A DNA stretch of 64,000 nucleotides from Bradyrhizobium sp. LTSP849 (GCF_000938255.1 NZ_JYMR01000053.1:124001-188000), one strand, 5' to 3'; shown: positions 24,724 to 35,021, counted from the stretch's first letter. The notes: a model not told the origin generated them from the letters alone. Numbers and translations are program-made.

Positions 24724-25965
24724 CTAGAACTGGGAGAAGTCGATCGGCTTGTGGCGGTCCAGCGTGCGCGTGACCGGCGGCAGCGGATATTTCAGGCCGG
24801 TCGCGCAGTTGAACAGCATAACGCGGTCGGTCTTGCTGACGCGGCCGTCGGCGAGGCTGTCCTTATAGGCGGCGTAGGTCGCGGCGCCCTCGGGGCACAG
24901 CAACAGCCCCTCCTCACGCGCGACCTCGTTCAGCGCCGACGAGATCTTGTCGTCGTCGACGGCGATGGCAAAGCCCTTGCTCTCGCGCACGGCGCGCAAA
25001 ATCAGGAAATCGCCGATCGCCTGCGGCACGCGGATGCCGGAGGCAATGGTGTGTGCATCCTCCCAGCGCGTCGCATGCTCGGTGCCGGCCTCGTAGGCCC
25101 GCACCATCGGCGCGCAGCCCGACGCCTGCACCGCGACCATGCGTGGGCGTTCTGAACCGATGAAGCCGATCTTCTCGAGCTCGTCAAAGGCCTTCCACAT
25201 GCCGATCAGGCCGGTGCCGCCGCCAGTCGGATAGAAGATCACGTCGGGCACGTCCCAGCCGAGCTGCTCGGCGAGCTCCAGCCCCATCGTCTTCTTGCCT
25301 TCGATGCGATACGGCTCCTTCAGCGTCGAGGTGTCGAACCAACCGACCTTGGCCTTGCCCTCGCCGACGATCTTGCCGCAATCGTCGATATAGCCGTTGA
25401 CGCGGTAGACGGTCGCGCCCTGGAGCTCGATCTCGCTGACGTTCACTTCCGGCGTGTCGGCCGGGCAGAAGATCGTGGTCTTGATGCCGCAGGACGTCGC
25501 GTAGGCCGCGAGTGCCGCGCCGGCATTGCCGTTGGTCGGCATCGCCATGTGCTTGATGCCAAGCGCCTTGCCCATCGACACCGCCATGACGAGGCCGCGC
25601 GCCTTGAACGAGCCGGTCGGCAGCCGTCCCTCGTCCTTCACGATGATCTCGCCGCCGCCGAGCTTCGCGCCGAGCTTGGGCAGCCGGATCAAGGGCGTCG
25701 TCACCTCGCCGAGCGAGACGATATCCTTGCATTTACGCACCGGCAGCAGCTCGCGGTAGCGCCACATGTCGGCGGGGCGCTGAGCCAACGCATCCTTGGT
25801 CATCGCCTTCTTCACGCCGGCGAGGTCATAGCGCACCAGCAGCGGCTTGCCGGCCTTGGAGAGATTGTGGACCTCATCGGCCGCGTAATGATCGCCCTCC
25901 ATCGCGCATTCGAGATGGGTAACGAAGGTCGGGCGTTCGATGGTGAGGTTGTCGTTGTCGTGCAT
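24724..25965 (-). CDS. Threonine synthase-like PLP enzyme
   Basis: 413 residues of fold-type II PLP enzyme. The PLP lysine lies in LPTGSFKARGLVMAVSMGK, the phosphate-binding loop in FYPTGGGTGLIGMWKAF, and an N-terminal LGEVTTPLIRLPKLGAKLGG block is typical of threonine synthases that act on O-phosphohomoserine. The gene may be a second threonine synthase, a threonine dehydratase-like enzyme or a catabolic relative, as no other thr genes are adjacent. An N-terminal HLECAMEGDHYAADEVHNLS segment is the short Cys/His-containing start also seen in archaeal-type threonine synthases. Confident on fold, less so on substrate. Confidence 0.8.
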   Translation of the reverse strand: MHDNDNLTIERPTFVTHLECAMEGDHYAADEVHNLSKAGKPLLVRYDLAGVKKAMTKDALAQRPADMWRYRELLPVRKCKDIVSLGEVTTPLIRLPKLGAKLGGGEIIVKDEGRLPTGSFKARGLVMAVSMGKALGIKHMAMPTNGNAGAALAAYATSCGIKTTIFCPADTPEVNVSEIELQGATVYRVNGYIDDCGKIVGEGKAKVGWFDTSTLKEPYRIEGKKTMGLELAEQLGWDVPDVIFYPTGGGTGLIGMWKAFDELEKIGFIGSERPRMVAVQASGCAPMVRAYEAGTEHATRWEDAHTIASGIRVPQAIGDFLILRAVRESKGFAIAVDDDKISSALNEVAREEGLLLCPEGAATYAAYKDSLADGRVSKTDRVMLFNCATGLKYPLPPVTRTLDRHKPIDFSQF

Positions 25966-26051
25966 GGGGTGAGCCCTCTTCTTGTTCTGATCCGTTCGGT
26001 ATTAGACCGTTACCCGAGGTGCGAGCCATGCGGCGCAACGCGCCGGATGGG

Positions 26052-26152
26052 GAGCCTCGAAGGGCGACAGCCCGGCTGCCACGTCTCGGCCGTTCATCCT
26101 TCGAGGCTCAGCCAACGGTGCTCCGCACCGCTGACCTCGCACCTCAGGATGA
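26052..26152. repeat. Dispersed palindromic element, related to the one at 23.5 kb
   Basis: GAGCCTCGAAGG (26052-26063) and CCTTCGAGGCTC (26098-26109) are a perfect 12-bp inverted repeat. Further on, CCTCAGGATGA (26142-26152) repeats a word found in the element at 23531-23638. It lies in the 216-bp gap between lpdA and the threonine synthase-like gene. Confidence 0.65.
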
Positions 26153-26181
26153 CGGGTCTGACGGGTGCCCTCGCGCAACCA

Positions 26182-27603
26182 TCAAATATTCAACACCCGC
26201 CCGTAAGCATCCAGCACGGCTTCCTTCATCATCTCCGACAGCGTCGGATGCGGGAACACCGTGTGCATCAGCTCTTCTTCCGTCGTCTCCAAATTCATGG
26301 CGACGACATAGCCCTGGATCAGCTCGGTGACCTCCGCGCCGACCATGTGGGCGCCCAGCAGCTGGCCAGTCTTCTTGTCGAAGATCACCTTGACCAGGCC
26401 CTGGTCCTCGCCGAGCGCGATGGCCTTGCCATTGCCGACGAAGGGGAAGCGGCCGACGCGGATCTCGCGACCACCTTCCTTGGCCTTGGCTTCGGTCAAG
26501 CCAACGGAGGCGACCTGCGGGTTGCAATAGGTGCAGCCGGGGATCAGGAGCTTGTCCATGGGGTGCGGATGCAGTCCCTTGATCGCCTCGACGCAGACCA
26601 CGCCTTCATGCTCGGCCTTGTGGGCCAGCATCGGCGGACCTGCGACGTCGCCGATGGCGTAGATGCCGGGGATGTTGGTCTTGCCGTAGCCGTCGATCAC
26701 GATGCAGCCGCGGTCGGTTTTGACGCCGAGCTTTTCGAGGCCGAGATTTTCGATGTTGCCGACGACGCCGACGGCCGAGATCACACGCTCGAACTCGGTC
26801 GTGACCGGCTTGCCCTTGCCGTCGTCGATGGTGGCGACGACGCTTTCGGCCTTCTTCTCGAGCTTCGTCACCTTGGTCGAGGACATGATCTTGAGGCCCT
26901 GCTTCTCGAGACGCTTGCGGGCAAGGCCCGCGATCTCGGCGTCCTCGACGGGCAGGATCTGCGGCAGCACCTCGACCACGGTCACGTCCGAACCCATGGT
27001 GTGGAAGAAGGAGGCGAACTCGATGCCGATCGCGCCGGAGCCGACGACCAGCAGCGACTTCGGCATCTTCTCCGGCACCATCGCTTCAAAATAGGTCCAG
27101 ATCAGCTTCTTGTCGGGCTCGAGCCCCGGCAGCACGCGCGGCCGCGCGCCGGTCGCGACGATGATGTGCTTGGCTTGGTAGCTCCCCTCGCCCAGCGCAC
27201 CCTTCGGTCCCTCGACGTCGGACTTCTTCACGGTGACCTTGCCGGGCGCGTCGATCGAAGCGGCGCCCCAGATCACGCTGACCTTGTTCTTCTTCATCAG
27301 GAAGCCGACGCCGTCGTTCAGCCGCTTCGAGACGCCGCGCGAGCGCTGCACCACGGCCTTCGGATCGAACGAGACGTTGTCGGCCGACAGGCCGTAATCC
27401 TTGGCGTGCTGCATGTAGTGATAGATCTCGGCCGAGCGCAGCAGCGCCTTGGTCGGAATGCAGCCCCAGTTCAGGCAGATGCCGCCGAGATAGGATTTCT
27501 CGACGATCGCGACCTTGAAGCCGAGCTGGGCGGCACGGATCGCGGTGACATAGCCGCCGGGACCAGAGCCGATGATGATGACGTCGAAGGATGTGTCGGC
27601 CAT
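26182..27603 (-). CDS. lpdA: Dihydrolipoyl dehydrogenase (E3)
   Basis: FAD disulfide reductase that reoxidises dihydrolipoyl groups of the pyruvate dehydrogenase complex; cytoplasmic, 473 residues. FAD-binding IIIGSGPGGYVTAIRAAQLG, redox-active disulfide GGICLNWGCIPTKALL, NAD-binding VVGSGAIGIEFASFF and C-terminal HTVFPHPTLSEMMKEAV with the catalytic His-Glu are all present. The start is the ATG at 27603, with GGGAG six nt upstream; an earlier ATG at 27615 has no site. It is the last gene of the pdh block, parted from pdhC by a repeat element of about 90 bp, which may mean partly separate expression. Confidence 0.96.
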   Translation of the reverse strand: MADTSFDVIIIGSGPGGYVTAIRAAQLGFKVAIVEKSYLGGICLNWGCIPTKALLRSAEIYHYMQHAKDYGLSADNVSFDPKAVVQRSRGVSKRLNDGVGFLMKKNKVSVIWGAASIDAPGKVTVKKSDVEGPKGALGEGSYQAKHIIVATGARPRVLPGLEPDKKLIWTYFEAMVPEKMPKSLLVVGSGAIGIEFASFFHTMGSDVTVVEVLPQILPVEDAEIAGLARKRLEKQGLKIMSSTKVTKLEKKAESVVATIDDGKGKPVTTEFERVISAVGVVGNIENLGLEKLGVKTDRGCIVIDGYGKTNIPGIYAIGDVAGPPMLAHKAEHEGVVCVEAIKGLHPHPMDKLLIPGCTYCNPQVASVGLTEAKAKEGGREIRVGRFPFVGNGKAIALGEDQGLVKVIFDKKTGQLLGAHMVGAEVTELIQGYVVAMNLETTEEELMHTVFPHPTLSEMMKEAVLDAYGRVLNI

Positions 27604-27629
27604 TGCGGCTCCCATTCAACTGAACTTCA

Positions 27630-27717
27630 TAGGGTGGGCAAAACGAAGCGTGCCCACCGCCTTCCAACGCTATGAAATAAGGCGGGCACGGCGCCTTGCG
27701 CCTTTGCCCACCCTACG
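27630..27717. repeat. Dispersed inverted-repeat element, copy A
   Basis: TAGGGTGGGCA (27630-27640) pairs with TGCCCACCCTA (27705-27715), and inner words AAGCGTGCCCACC and GGCGGGCACGGCGC are partly complementary. The element fills the pdhC-lpdA gap. A second copy at 55592-55686 has the same ends, so the two define a repeat family within this window. Confidence 0.85.
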
Positions 27718-27734
27718 TATTCACCGTCCGCGGC

Positions 27735-29087
27735 TCACACCATCATCATGACGGGGTTTTCGATCAGCTGCTTGAACGCGCCGATCAGCTCGGCGCCGAG
27801 CGCGCCGTCGATGGCGCGGTGATCGCAGGAGAGCGTCACGCTCATCATGTCCGCGATCTCGATCTTGCCCCCGCGCACGACGGGGCGCTCCTCGCTGGTG
27901 CCGACCGCAAGGATCGTCGCATGCGGCGGGTTGATCACGGCGGTGAAGTGGCTGATGCCGAACATGCCGAGGTTGGAGACCGCGGTGGTGCCGCCCTGGT
28001 ACTCTTCCGGCTTCAGCTTGCGCGAGCGGGCCCGCGCCGCAAAATCCTTCATCTCGTTGGAGATGGTCGACAGCGTCTTGGTCTCGGCCTTGCGAATGAT
28101 CGGCGTGATCAGGCCGCCAGGCATCGCCACGGCGACGCCGACGTCGGAATGGTGGTGCTTGACCATGCCGGATTCAGTCCAGCTCACGTTGCAGTTCGGA
28201 ATCTTCTGGAGCGCGACCGCCATCGCCTTGATGACGAAGTCGTTGACCGAGATCTTGTAGAGCGGCTTCTTCTCCTTGTCCTTCGGCGCGGCGGCGTTGA
28301 TCTCCTCGCGTGCGGCGAGCAGCTTGCCGATGTCGCAGTCGATGGTGAGATAGAAGTGCGGGACGTTCTGGATCGATGCGGTCAGGCGCTGCGCGATGGT
28401 GCGGCGCATGCCGTCATGCGGGACGACCTCGTAGGAGCCGGGCGCGAACAGCGACAGGATCTGCTTGTCCGACATGGTCGGCGCGACCGAGGGCGCGGCG
28501 GACGGAGCTGCCGCGGGTGCCTTGAGGCCCTTGCCGGATTTGGCCTGCTCGACGTCGCGCGCGACCACGCGACCGTGCGGGCCACTGCCGGTGACCATCG
28601 CAACATCGATGCCGGCGTCCTTGGCGAGACGGCGTGCCAGCGGCGACGAGAACACGCGGCCGCCATGGCCGTTGCTCTGTGCGGCCGGTGCGGCAGCCTG
28701 CGGTGCCGGAGCAGCAGGCGGCGGCGCAGCCTTGGGCGCGGCCGGCGCGGGCGCCGGTGCGGCAGCAGGAGCCTGAGCAGCCTTTGGCGGCGCAGCCGCG
28801 GCGCTGGGCTTCGCAGCTCCGGCACTAGCGGCCTTCACGTCCTCGCCTTCGCCGGCCAGCACCGCGATCACGTCGTTGACCGGGACGTCCTGCGTGCCCT
28901 CGGGCACCAGGATCTTGGCGATCGTGCCCTCGTCGATGGCCTCGACCTCCATGGTCGCCTTATCGGTCTCGATCTCGGCGATGACATCGCCGGATTTGAC
29001 CTTGTCGCCTTCCTTCTTCAGCCACTTGGCGAGGTTGCCCTTCTCCATCGTTGGCGAGAGAGCGGGCATCAGGATGTTGATGGGCAT
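27735..29087 (-). CDS. pdhC: Pyruvate dehydrogenase complex E2, dihydrolipoamide acetyltransferase
   Basis: 450 residues from the ATG at 29087 (MPINILMPALSPTMEKGNLA). Order: lipoyl domain with the modified Lys in EIETDKATMEVEA, an Ala/Pro-rich hinge (about 90-160), peripheral subunit-binding domain (RVFSSPLARRLAKDAGIDVA), a second linker and the catalytic acetyltransferase domain with the trimer active site LSCDHRAIDGALGAEL. It transfers the acetyl group to CoA in the cytoplasmic complex. Upstream on the same strand are a deaminase gene and pdhB; lpdA follows. Confidence 0.96.
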   Translation of the reverse strand: MPINILMPALSPTMEKGNLAKWLKKEGDKVKSGDVIAEIETDKATMEVEAIDEGTIAKILVPEGTQDVPVNDVIAVLAGEGEDVKAASAGAAKPSAAAAPPKAAQAPAAAPAPAPAAPKAAPPPAAPAPQAAAPAAQSNGHGGRVFSSPLARRLAKDAGIDVAMVTGSGPHGRVVARDVEQAKSGKGLKAPAAAPSAAPSVAPTMSDKQILSLFAPGSYEVVPHDGMRRTIAQRLTASIQNVPHFYLTIDCDIGKLLAAREEINAAAPKDKEKKPLYKISVNDFVIKAMAVALQKIPNCNVSWTESGMVKHHHSDVGVAVAMPGGLITPIIRKAETKTLSTISNEMKDFAARARSRKLKPEEYQGGTTAVSNLGMFGISHFTAVINPPHATILAVGTSEERPVVRGGKIEIADMMSVTLSCDHRAIDGALGAELIGAFKQLIENPVMMMV

Positions 29088-29149
29088 GCTGACCTCAAGA
29101 AGAACTTTGCAAAAATCCATCTCCGACAGCGAAGACGAACAGACCAGGT

Positions 29150-29602
29150 TTAGTTGCCGATGTCGCCCTGCCACAGGCGCTCATTGGCAGGGATGGAACG
29201 CCAATTCTTCATCATGGTGATGGAGCGGTCGTCGGCAAGGTCGATCCAGGGGATTCCGAACTTGTCGAGGATGTCCTTGGAGCCCGGGAAGGTAACGGAT
29301 TCCCCGATCACCACCAGTTGGACCTTGAACAAAGCGAGCGCGCCGGCACACATCGAGCATGGCGACAGCGTGGTGTACATGACGGTATCGTGGAATGTGA
29401 TCGCGCCGGCCTCGCGCAGGCAGCTCATCTCGCCGTGCAGGATCACGTTGTTCTCCTGCACGCGGTTGTTGTGGCCGCGAGCGATGATCTTGTTGTCGCG
29501 GGTCAGCACGGCGCCGATCGGCAAGCCGCCCTGCGCGATCGAGGCTTCCGCCTCACGGATCGCCTCGAGCATCAAATCGAAATGATGGGCTTCGATCGCC
29601 AC
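29150..29602 (-). CDS. Cytosine/nucleoside deaminase of the yeast FCY1 type, inside the pdh operon
   Basis: 150 residues. Zinc deaminase motifs are VILHGEMSCLREAG (His ligand and catalytic Glu) and TLSPCSMCAGAL (two Cys ligands). The spacing, the TTLSPCxMCxGA block and the C-terminal end ERLWQGDIG match yeast cytosine deaminase (Fcy1) as I recall it better than they match TadA or guanine deaminase. It would turn cytosine, or a related base, into uracil plus ammonia. The likely start is GTG at 29602, two nt after the TGA of the DUF5076 gene, so it is translated with pdhB and DUF5076. Why it sits in the PDH operon is not known. Confidence 0.82.
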   Translation of the reverse strand: MAIEAHHFDLMLEAIREAEASIAQGGLPIGAVLTRDNKIIARGHNNRVQENNVILHGEMSCLREAGAITFHDTVMYTTLSPCSMCAGALALFKVQLVVIGESVTFPGSKDILDKFGIPWIDLADDRSITMMKNWRSIPANERLWQGDIGN

Positions 29603-29604
29603 TG

Positions 29605-29907
29605 TCAGTGCCCCTTCCCGCGCGGTGTCGTGGTGCCGGTGTCGGTCGGCCGCTCGATCTCGGCCTGGAACATATCGAGGATCCGGTTCATGGCGTCCTC
29701 CTCGGTATATTCGCTCTCGCGCGCATAAGCACGCGCGGCGTGGCGGGCGAGATCGACCAGCAGCAGGCCCCACATGTCGGGCTCCTCGAAGGCCCGCTGG
29801 AACGCCATCGACAGCCCGCCGTCCAGCACGAATACGCGCAGAATCTCGACCGCATCATCGCGGGCGAGGACGTCGGGCGGCAATGGCTGCTCCTTCGGGC
29901 CCGCCAT
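29605..29907 (-). CDS. DUF5076 domain protein in the pdh operon
   Basis: 100 residues, soluble, acidic in its second half. The core EILRVFVLDGGLSMAFQRAF-EEPDMWGLLLVDLARHAARAYA fits DUF5076, a family I know from alphaproteobacterial pdh operons. It starts 3 nt after the pdhB stop and is followed two nt later by the deaminase start, so the three are one translation unit. A role in PDH assembly or control is possible but untested. Confidence 0.85.
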   Translation of the reverse strand: MAGPKEQPLPPDVLARDDAVEILRVFVLDGGLSMAFQRAFEEPDMWGLLLVDLARHAARAYARESEYTEEDAMNRILDMFQAEIERPTDTGTTTPRGKGH

Positions 29908-29910
29908 GGC

Positions 29911-31296
<1,386 letters not shown>

Positions 31297-31325
31297 ATCG
31301 ACTCCAAAAGAAAGCTTGCGCGCGT

Positions 31326-32348
31326 TCAGCGATAAACGTCGGTCCAGAGCTCGGCGGCATCCGGCTCGGGATCATGTTGGGCAAAGTCGGCAGACGCGTT
31401 GACGATGTCGCGCACCTCGGCGTCGATCGCCTTCAGGTCGGCCTCGCTCACCTTGGCAGCCAGGAGGCGATTACGGACCTGCTCGATTGGATCCTGGTCG
31501 TGGCGGACCTTCTCGACTTCCTCACGCGTGCGGTATTTTGCAGGGTCGGACATCGAATGGCCGCGATAGCGGTAGGTCTGCATTTCCAGGATCATCGGTC
31601 CCTTGCCGGCGCGGCACCAGGCCGCAGCTTCGTCGCCGGCAGCCTTCACGGCGCGGACGTCCATGCCATCGACCTGCATGCCGGGGATGTTGAAGGACGC
31701 GCCGCGCTTGGAGAAATCTTGCTGCGCAGAGGCGCGCGACACCGCGGTGCCCATGGCGTAGCGGTTGTTCTCGATGACGTAGATCACCGGCAGCTTCCAG
31801 AGCTCCGCCATGTTGAAGCTCTCATAGACTTGGCCCTGGTTGGCCGCACCGTCGCCGAAATAGGTGACGCTGACATTGCCGTTACTGCGATAATTGTTGG
31901 CAAACGCGAGACCGGTGCCGAGCGAGACCTGCGCGCCGACGATGCCGTGGCCGCCGTAAAAGTGCTTCTCCTTGCTGAACATGTGCATGGAGCCGCCCTT
32001 GCCCTTGGAATAGCCGCCGCGCCGGCCGGTCAGCTCGGCCATGACGCCGTTGGCTTCCATGCCGGTGGCCAGCATATGGCCGTGATCGCGATAGCCGGTT
32101 ATGACCTGATCGCCCTGCTTCAGGGCCATCTGCATGCCGACCACCACGGCCTCCTGGCCGATATAGAGATGGCAGAAGCCGCCAATGGCGCCCATGCCGT
32201 AGAGCTGGCCGGCCTTTTCCTCGAATCGCCGGATCAGAAGCATGTCGCGGAGCGCCTTGAACTCCTGCTCCTTGGTGAATTCCGGGGGAGAACCGCCGTT
32301 GATCTTGTCCTGTGGTGCGCTTGCGGCGGCTTTCTTGAGTGCGGCCAT
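31326..32348 (-). CDS. pdhA: Pyruvate dehydrogenase E1 component, alpha subunit
   Basis: 340 residues. The thiamine diphosphate motif runs from YFGDGAANQGQVYESFNMA to VIENNRYAMGT, and the phosphorylation-loop-like region YRYRGHSMSDPAKYRTREE is present, as in other alpha subunits. The family N-terminus LRDMLLIRRFEEKAGQLYGMG is clear. First gene of the operon pdhA-pdhB-DUF5076-deaminase-pdhC. The pdhA stop and pdhB start are 29 nt apart. Its promoter should lie in the 170-bp gap before the upstream phosphodiesterase gene. Confidence 0.96.
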   Translation of the reverse strand: MAALKKAAASAPQDKINGGSPPEFTKEQEFKALRDMLLIRRFEEKAGQLYGMGAIGGFCHLYIGQEAVVVGMQMALKQGDQVITGYRDHGHMLATGMEANGVMAELTGRRGGYSKGKGGSMHMFSKEKHFYGGHGIVGAQVSLGTGLAFANNYRSNGNVSVTYFGDGAANQGQVYESFNMAELWKLPVIYVIENNRYAMGTAVSRASAQQDFSKRGASFNIPGMQVDGMDVRAVKAAGDEAAAWCRAGKGPMILEMQTYRYRGHSMSDPAKYRTREEVEKVRHDQDPIEQVRNRLLAAKVSEADLKAIDAEVRDIVNASADFAQHDPEPDAAELWTDVYR

Positions 32349-32518
32349 GGGAATTCCGGGTCAGAGAAATCTAAGTCCTCTCTAACCTAACTCAATCGCG
32401 CGCGAAAGCGCTGCGGCGGCATGGCACGACTTTCATTATGCCGCACTGCAACGTGGTCGAAATTTTGCAAAACCTTTGACGCCGATCAGGCAACATTAGC
32501 TCCGCCGCGAAGCCGGGC

Positions 32519-33910
32519 TCACCAGCCCAGCTCTCGCAGATAGGCTGTGCGGGCACCAACGCCGGTATGCGTGAAGTCGGTGAAGACCCCATCGACGCCG
32601 AGACGGAAGAATTTGAGATATTCTTGGGCCGGATCGGCGTGATAGTCGGCGGCCAGATATTTCTTCTCGTTCCGGAACGTGAAGACATGCACGAACAGGC
32701 CGAGCTTGTGCGCATCGGCAATCAGGCTGGTCGGCTCCTGCGTCGAAGCCTCCGGCGTTGATCCCTTGTAGGGCGTGCCGTCGGCATTGCTGTCCTTCCA
32801 CGGCGCAATCTTGAGCGGAACGATGTAAGCCTTCCACGGCCCGATGCCATCGGCATAGGACTTGATCTCGCTAAGGCCCTCCGGGGTCAGCATCGCATCG
32901 TACAGGCGCGCGTCACCCGACACCGTCCAGTCAAACGGACGGGAATTGGTGATGTTGTTGAGGAGGACCTTGCCAGTCTTGAAGTCGATGCCGTTGCCGT
33001 CGACGAGCTGGACCTGCCGCGTCTCCAGGCCATGGCTGCGCATATATTTGAGGCTGCCGGGCTCGAAGCTCTGAACAAGGATGGGCGCGTCCTTCGTATT
33101 GAGTCCGTTCTCCTTGATGATCTTGATCAGGGCATCCTCGAGCGGATGGCTGCCGGGCGCGCCGCAGCCATTGGCGATCGCCTGGGCATTGTTCCAGGTC
33201 GGATTCTTGGTTTCGGGATAGACGAGGATGGAACGCCCCGTCTCCTTGCTCTTGGCCTTGGCGATGTCGATGATGTCCTGGAAGCTGATAACCGGGAACT
33301 TGCCGTTAGAAACCTTCGGCCTTTCGTTGGCCGCATCATAGGTCGTGCCGGCGATCCAGCTCTTCAGCTCGGCCATGGTGAAGTCGGTGATCGACCAGTC
33401 GTTGGTGTGGTCTTCGCCGTCGACGATCAATGACTTCAGCACCGATTTGGGATCGGCCGGATCGGTGAGATCGATGAGGTAGTCAACCGGCCCGCTAGTC
33501 GGAGACGGAGCTTTGACGCGCACACCGGGCACCGTGCGCTTGCGGGCGGCGACCGCCGCATTGGTCTTCGCCACTTCGGCAACATTGGTGTTGTCGGCCA
33601 GCCAGGGGTTGTGGCGAGCAACCAGCACGCAATCCTTGGTGAGATGCAGGTCTTCTTCGAGCGCGTCAGTCCCCAGCGCCGCGGCGAGCTCGTACGACGC
33701 CTCGGTCTCCTCGGGCATCAGCCCGGGCACGCCGCGATGTCCGAGAATCAACGGTGCTTTTCCGTCAACGGTCAGGAAGTGCTTGGCGCTGGCCGGCGCC
33801 GGGCCAGTCTGTGCGAAGGCCATCGACGATGGAAGCAACGCCAGGGCCGCCGCGCCGAGCAGCATCGCTCCAATATGTACCTTCCGCTGCAAACGATTGT
33901 CCCGCATCAC
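32519..33910 (-). CDS. Periplasmic glycerophosphodiester phosphodiesterase (GlpQ type)
   Basis: 463 residues with a signal peptide (cleavage near SSMAFAQTG). GDPD domain residues are LILGHRGVPGLMPEET (catalytic His), DALEEDLHLTKD (metal acids) and VARHNPWL (second His), with a late VDGVFTDFTHTG. It would hydrolyse glycerophosphodiesters in the periplasm to glycerol-3-phosphate and an alcohol. Its placement between ftsB and pdhA breaks the common alphaproteobacterial order. No glp transporter is adjacent. Confidence 0.9.
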   Translation of the reverse strand: MMRDNRLQRKVHIGAMLLGAAALALLPSSMAFAQTGPAPASAKHFLTVDGKAPLILGHRGVPGLMPEETEASYELAAALGTDALEEDLHLTKDCVLVARHNPWLADNTNVAEVAKTNAAVAARKRTVPGVRVKAPSPTSGPVDYLIDLTDPADPKSVLKSLIVDGEDHTNDWSITDFTMAELKSWIAGTTYDAANERPKVSNGKFPVISFQDIIDIAKAKSKETGRSILVYPETKNPTWNNAQAIANGCGAPGSHPLEDALIKIIKENGLNTKDAPILVQSFEPGSLKYMRSHGLETRQVQLVDGNGIDFKTGKVLLNNITNSRPFDWTVSGDARLYDAMLTPEGLSEIKSYADGIGPWKAYIVPLKIAPWKDSNADGTPYKGSTPEASTQEPTSLIADAHKLGLFVHVFTFRNEKKYLAADYHADPAQEYLKFFRLGVDGVFTDFTHTGVGARTAYLRELGW

Positions 33911-34031
33911 AAGCCTCCATCTTCACGGCATCGCATCGAATGCCGGGCTTGTCGTCTTGTCTCACTTCTCTGACAAGCAGATGACGAAAAGGGGCGAAAA
34001 CGAGCCTTCGCTTGCGACGGGGACGCTCTGT

Positions 34032-34349
34032 TCAGTTCGCCGGGGTCATCCGAACGAGATCATGCGGATTGGCATAGTCGAGCTGATAGCGCGCCCGCTC
34101 GTCCAGCATGTCGGGATCGATCTTCTCGGAGCGCAGCAGCGACACGCGCTGCTCATTCCTGGCGCGCTCGCGCTTGAGCTGCGCCAGCTCGCTCGTCAGC
34201 GCGATGATCTCCTGGTCGAGTTCCTGGCGGGCGTTGAGGCCGTATTTGCCGGTATAGGCGTTGACGCCGAAATAGCCGACGATGGCGGCCGCCATCGCGT
34301 AGAGGGCGAGACCGGTCAGGATCGATTTCAGACGCGCGCGGGAGACCAT
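34032..34349 (-). CDS. ftsB: Septum formation initiator family protein (FtsB/DivIC)
   Basis: 105 residues: a short cytoplasmic start, one membrane span (LTGLALYAMAAAIVGYFGVNAY) and a periplasmic coiled coil (ELDQEIIALTSELAQLKRER), then LDERARYQLDYANPHDLVRM. Length and layout are those of FtsB-like divisome proteins, which bridge FtsL and FtsQ at the septum. In many alphaproteobacteria ftsB lies between eno and pdhA; here the same strand and rough position are kept but other genes have been added on both sides. Confidence 0.88.
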   Translation of the reverse strand: MVSRARLKSILTGLALYAMAAAIVGYFGVNAYTGKYGLNARQELDQEIIALTSELAQLKRERARNEQRVSLLRSEKIDPDMLDERARYQLDYANPHDLVRMTPAN

Positions 34350-34426
34350 TTTGGCAAGATGGGGCAGCTTGGTTAAGGGAGTGCTAATGTCCCCTGCCCG
34401 GCCTCGCTCCGATGCCCCGCCCCAAA

Positions 34427-34457
34427 CGTCATGCCCGGCCTTGTGCCGGGCATGACG
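34427..34457. repeat. REP-like 13-bp hairpin
   Basis: CGTCATGCCCGGC (34427-34439) and GCCGGGCATGACG (34445-34457) pair perfectly around a 5-nt loop, in the gap between ftsB and the FMN reductase gene. The CGTCATGCCCGG word is one I associate with scattered Bradyrhizobium hairpins. It could also end transcription, although no T-run follows. Confidence 0.7.
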
Positions 34458-34469
34458 GAGAGCGCGTCC

Positions 34470-35021
34470 TCAGCCGTGATGCTTCGCCACGTGCGCAGCG
34501 AAGGCGTCGATATACGCCTGGAGCACGGGCTTCAGGGACTCCTTGGCCAGATTGCCGTCGGCATCGAAGGCATCGCCGACCGCGTTCAGATAGATCTCCG
34601 GCTGCTGCATGATCGGGCCGGTGATGCCCGGCAGGATGTTCTGGAGCGTCTTGGCGGCGCTGACGCCACCAAGCGGGCCCGGCGAGTTGGAGACGATGCC
34701 GACCGGCTTGCCGTTGAACGAGCTCTTGCCATAGGGCCGCGAGGCGACGTCGATAGCGTTCTTCAGAACGCCCGGGATCGCGCGGTTGTATTCCGGCGTG
34801 ACGAAGATAACGCCGTCCGACTTCTGGAGCTTATCGCGGAAAGCCAGCCAGTCCGCGGGCGGCGCGCCCTCGAGATCCTGATTGAAGAACGAGATGCCTG
34901 CCAGTGTGACGACCTCGAGCTTCAGGGAAGCCGGCGCTAGCTTTGTGAGCGCATTGGCGATCTTCAGCGAAAAGCTGTCCTTGCGCAGGCTGCCGGCGAT
35001 TACGACGATGTTGTAGGCCAT
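34470..35021 (-). CDS. NADPH-dependent FMN reductase family protein
   Basis: 183 residues of flavodoxin-like fold. The FMN phosphate loop is in VVIAGSLRKDSFSLKIANAL, and the second flavin-binding stretch is FVTPEYNRAIPGVLKNAID followed by GKPVGIVSNSPG. Relatives include ChrR/YieF-type quinone or chromate reductases and azoreductases. It probably reduces quinones or other small oxidants in the cytoplasm. The natural substrate cannot be told. It lies between ftsB and an MBL-fold gene, all on the minus strand, with gaps too wide for clear coupling. Confidence 0.9.
   Translation of the reverse strand: MAYNIVVIAGSLRKDSFSLKIANALTKLAPASLKLEVVTLAGISFFNQDLEGAPPADWLAFRDKLQKSDGVIFVTPEYNRAIPGVLKNAIDVASRPYGKSSFNGKPVGIVSNSPGPLGGVSAAKTLQNILPGITGPIMQQPEIYLNAVGDAFDADGNLAKESLKPVLQAYIDAFAAHVAKHHG

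Noticed and set aside
25549..27675. A 708-codon open frame opposite the threonine synthase-like and lpdA genes
   Set aside because: It is antisense to two clearly conserved genes and its translation is Arg/Asp/His-rich without any domain; long antisense frames are usual in high-GC DNA.
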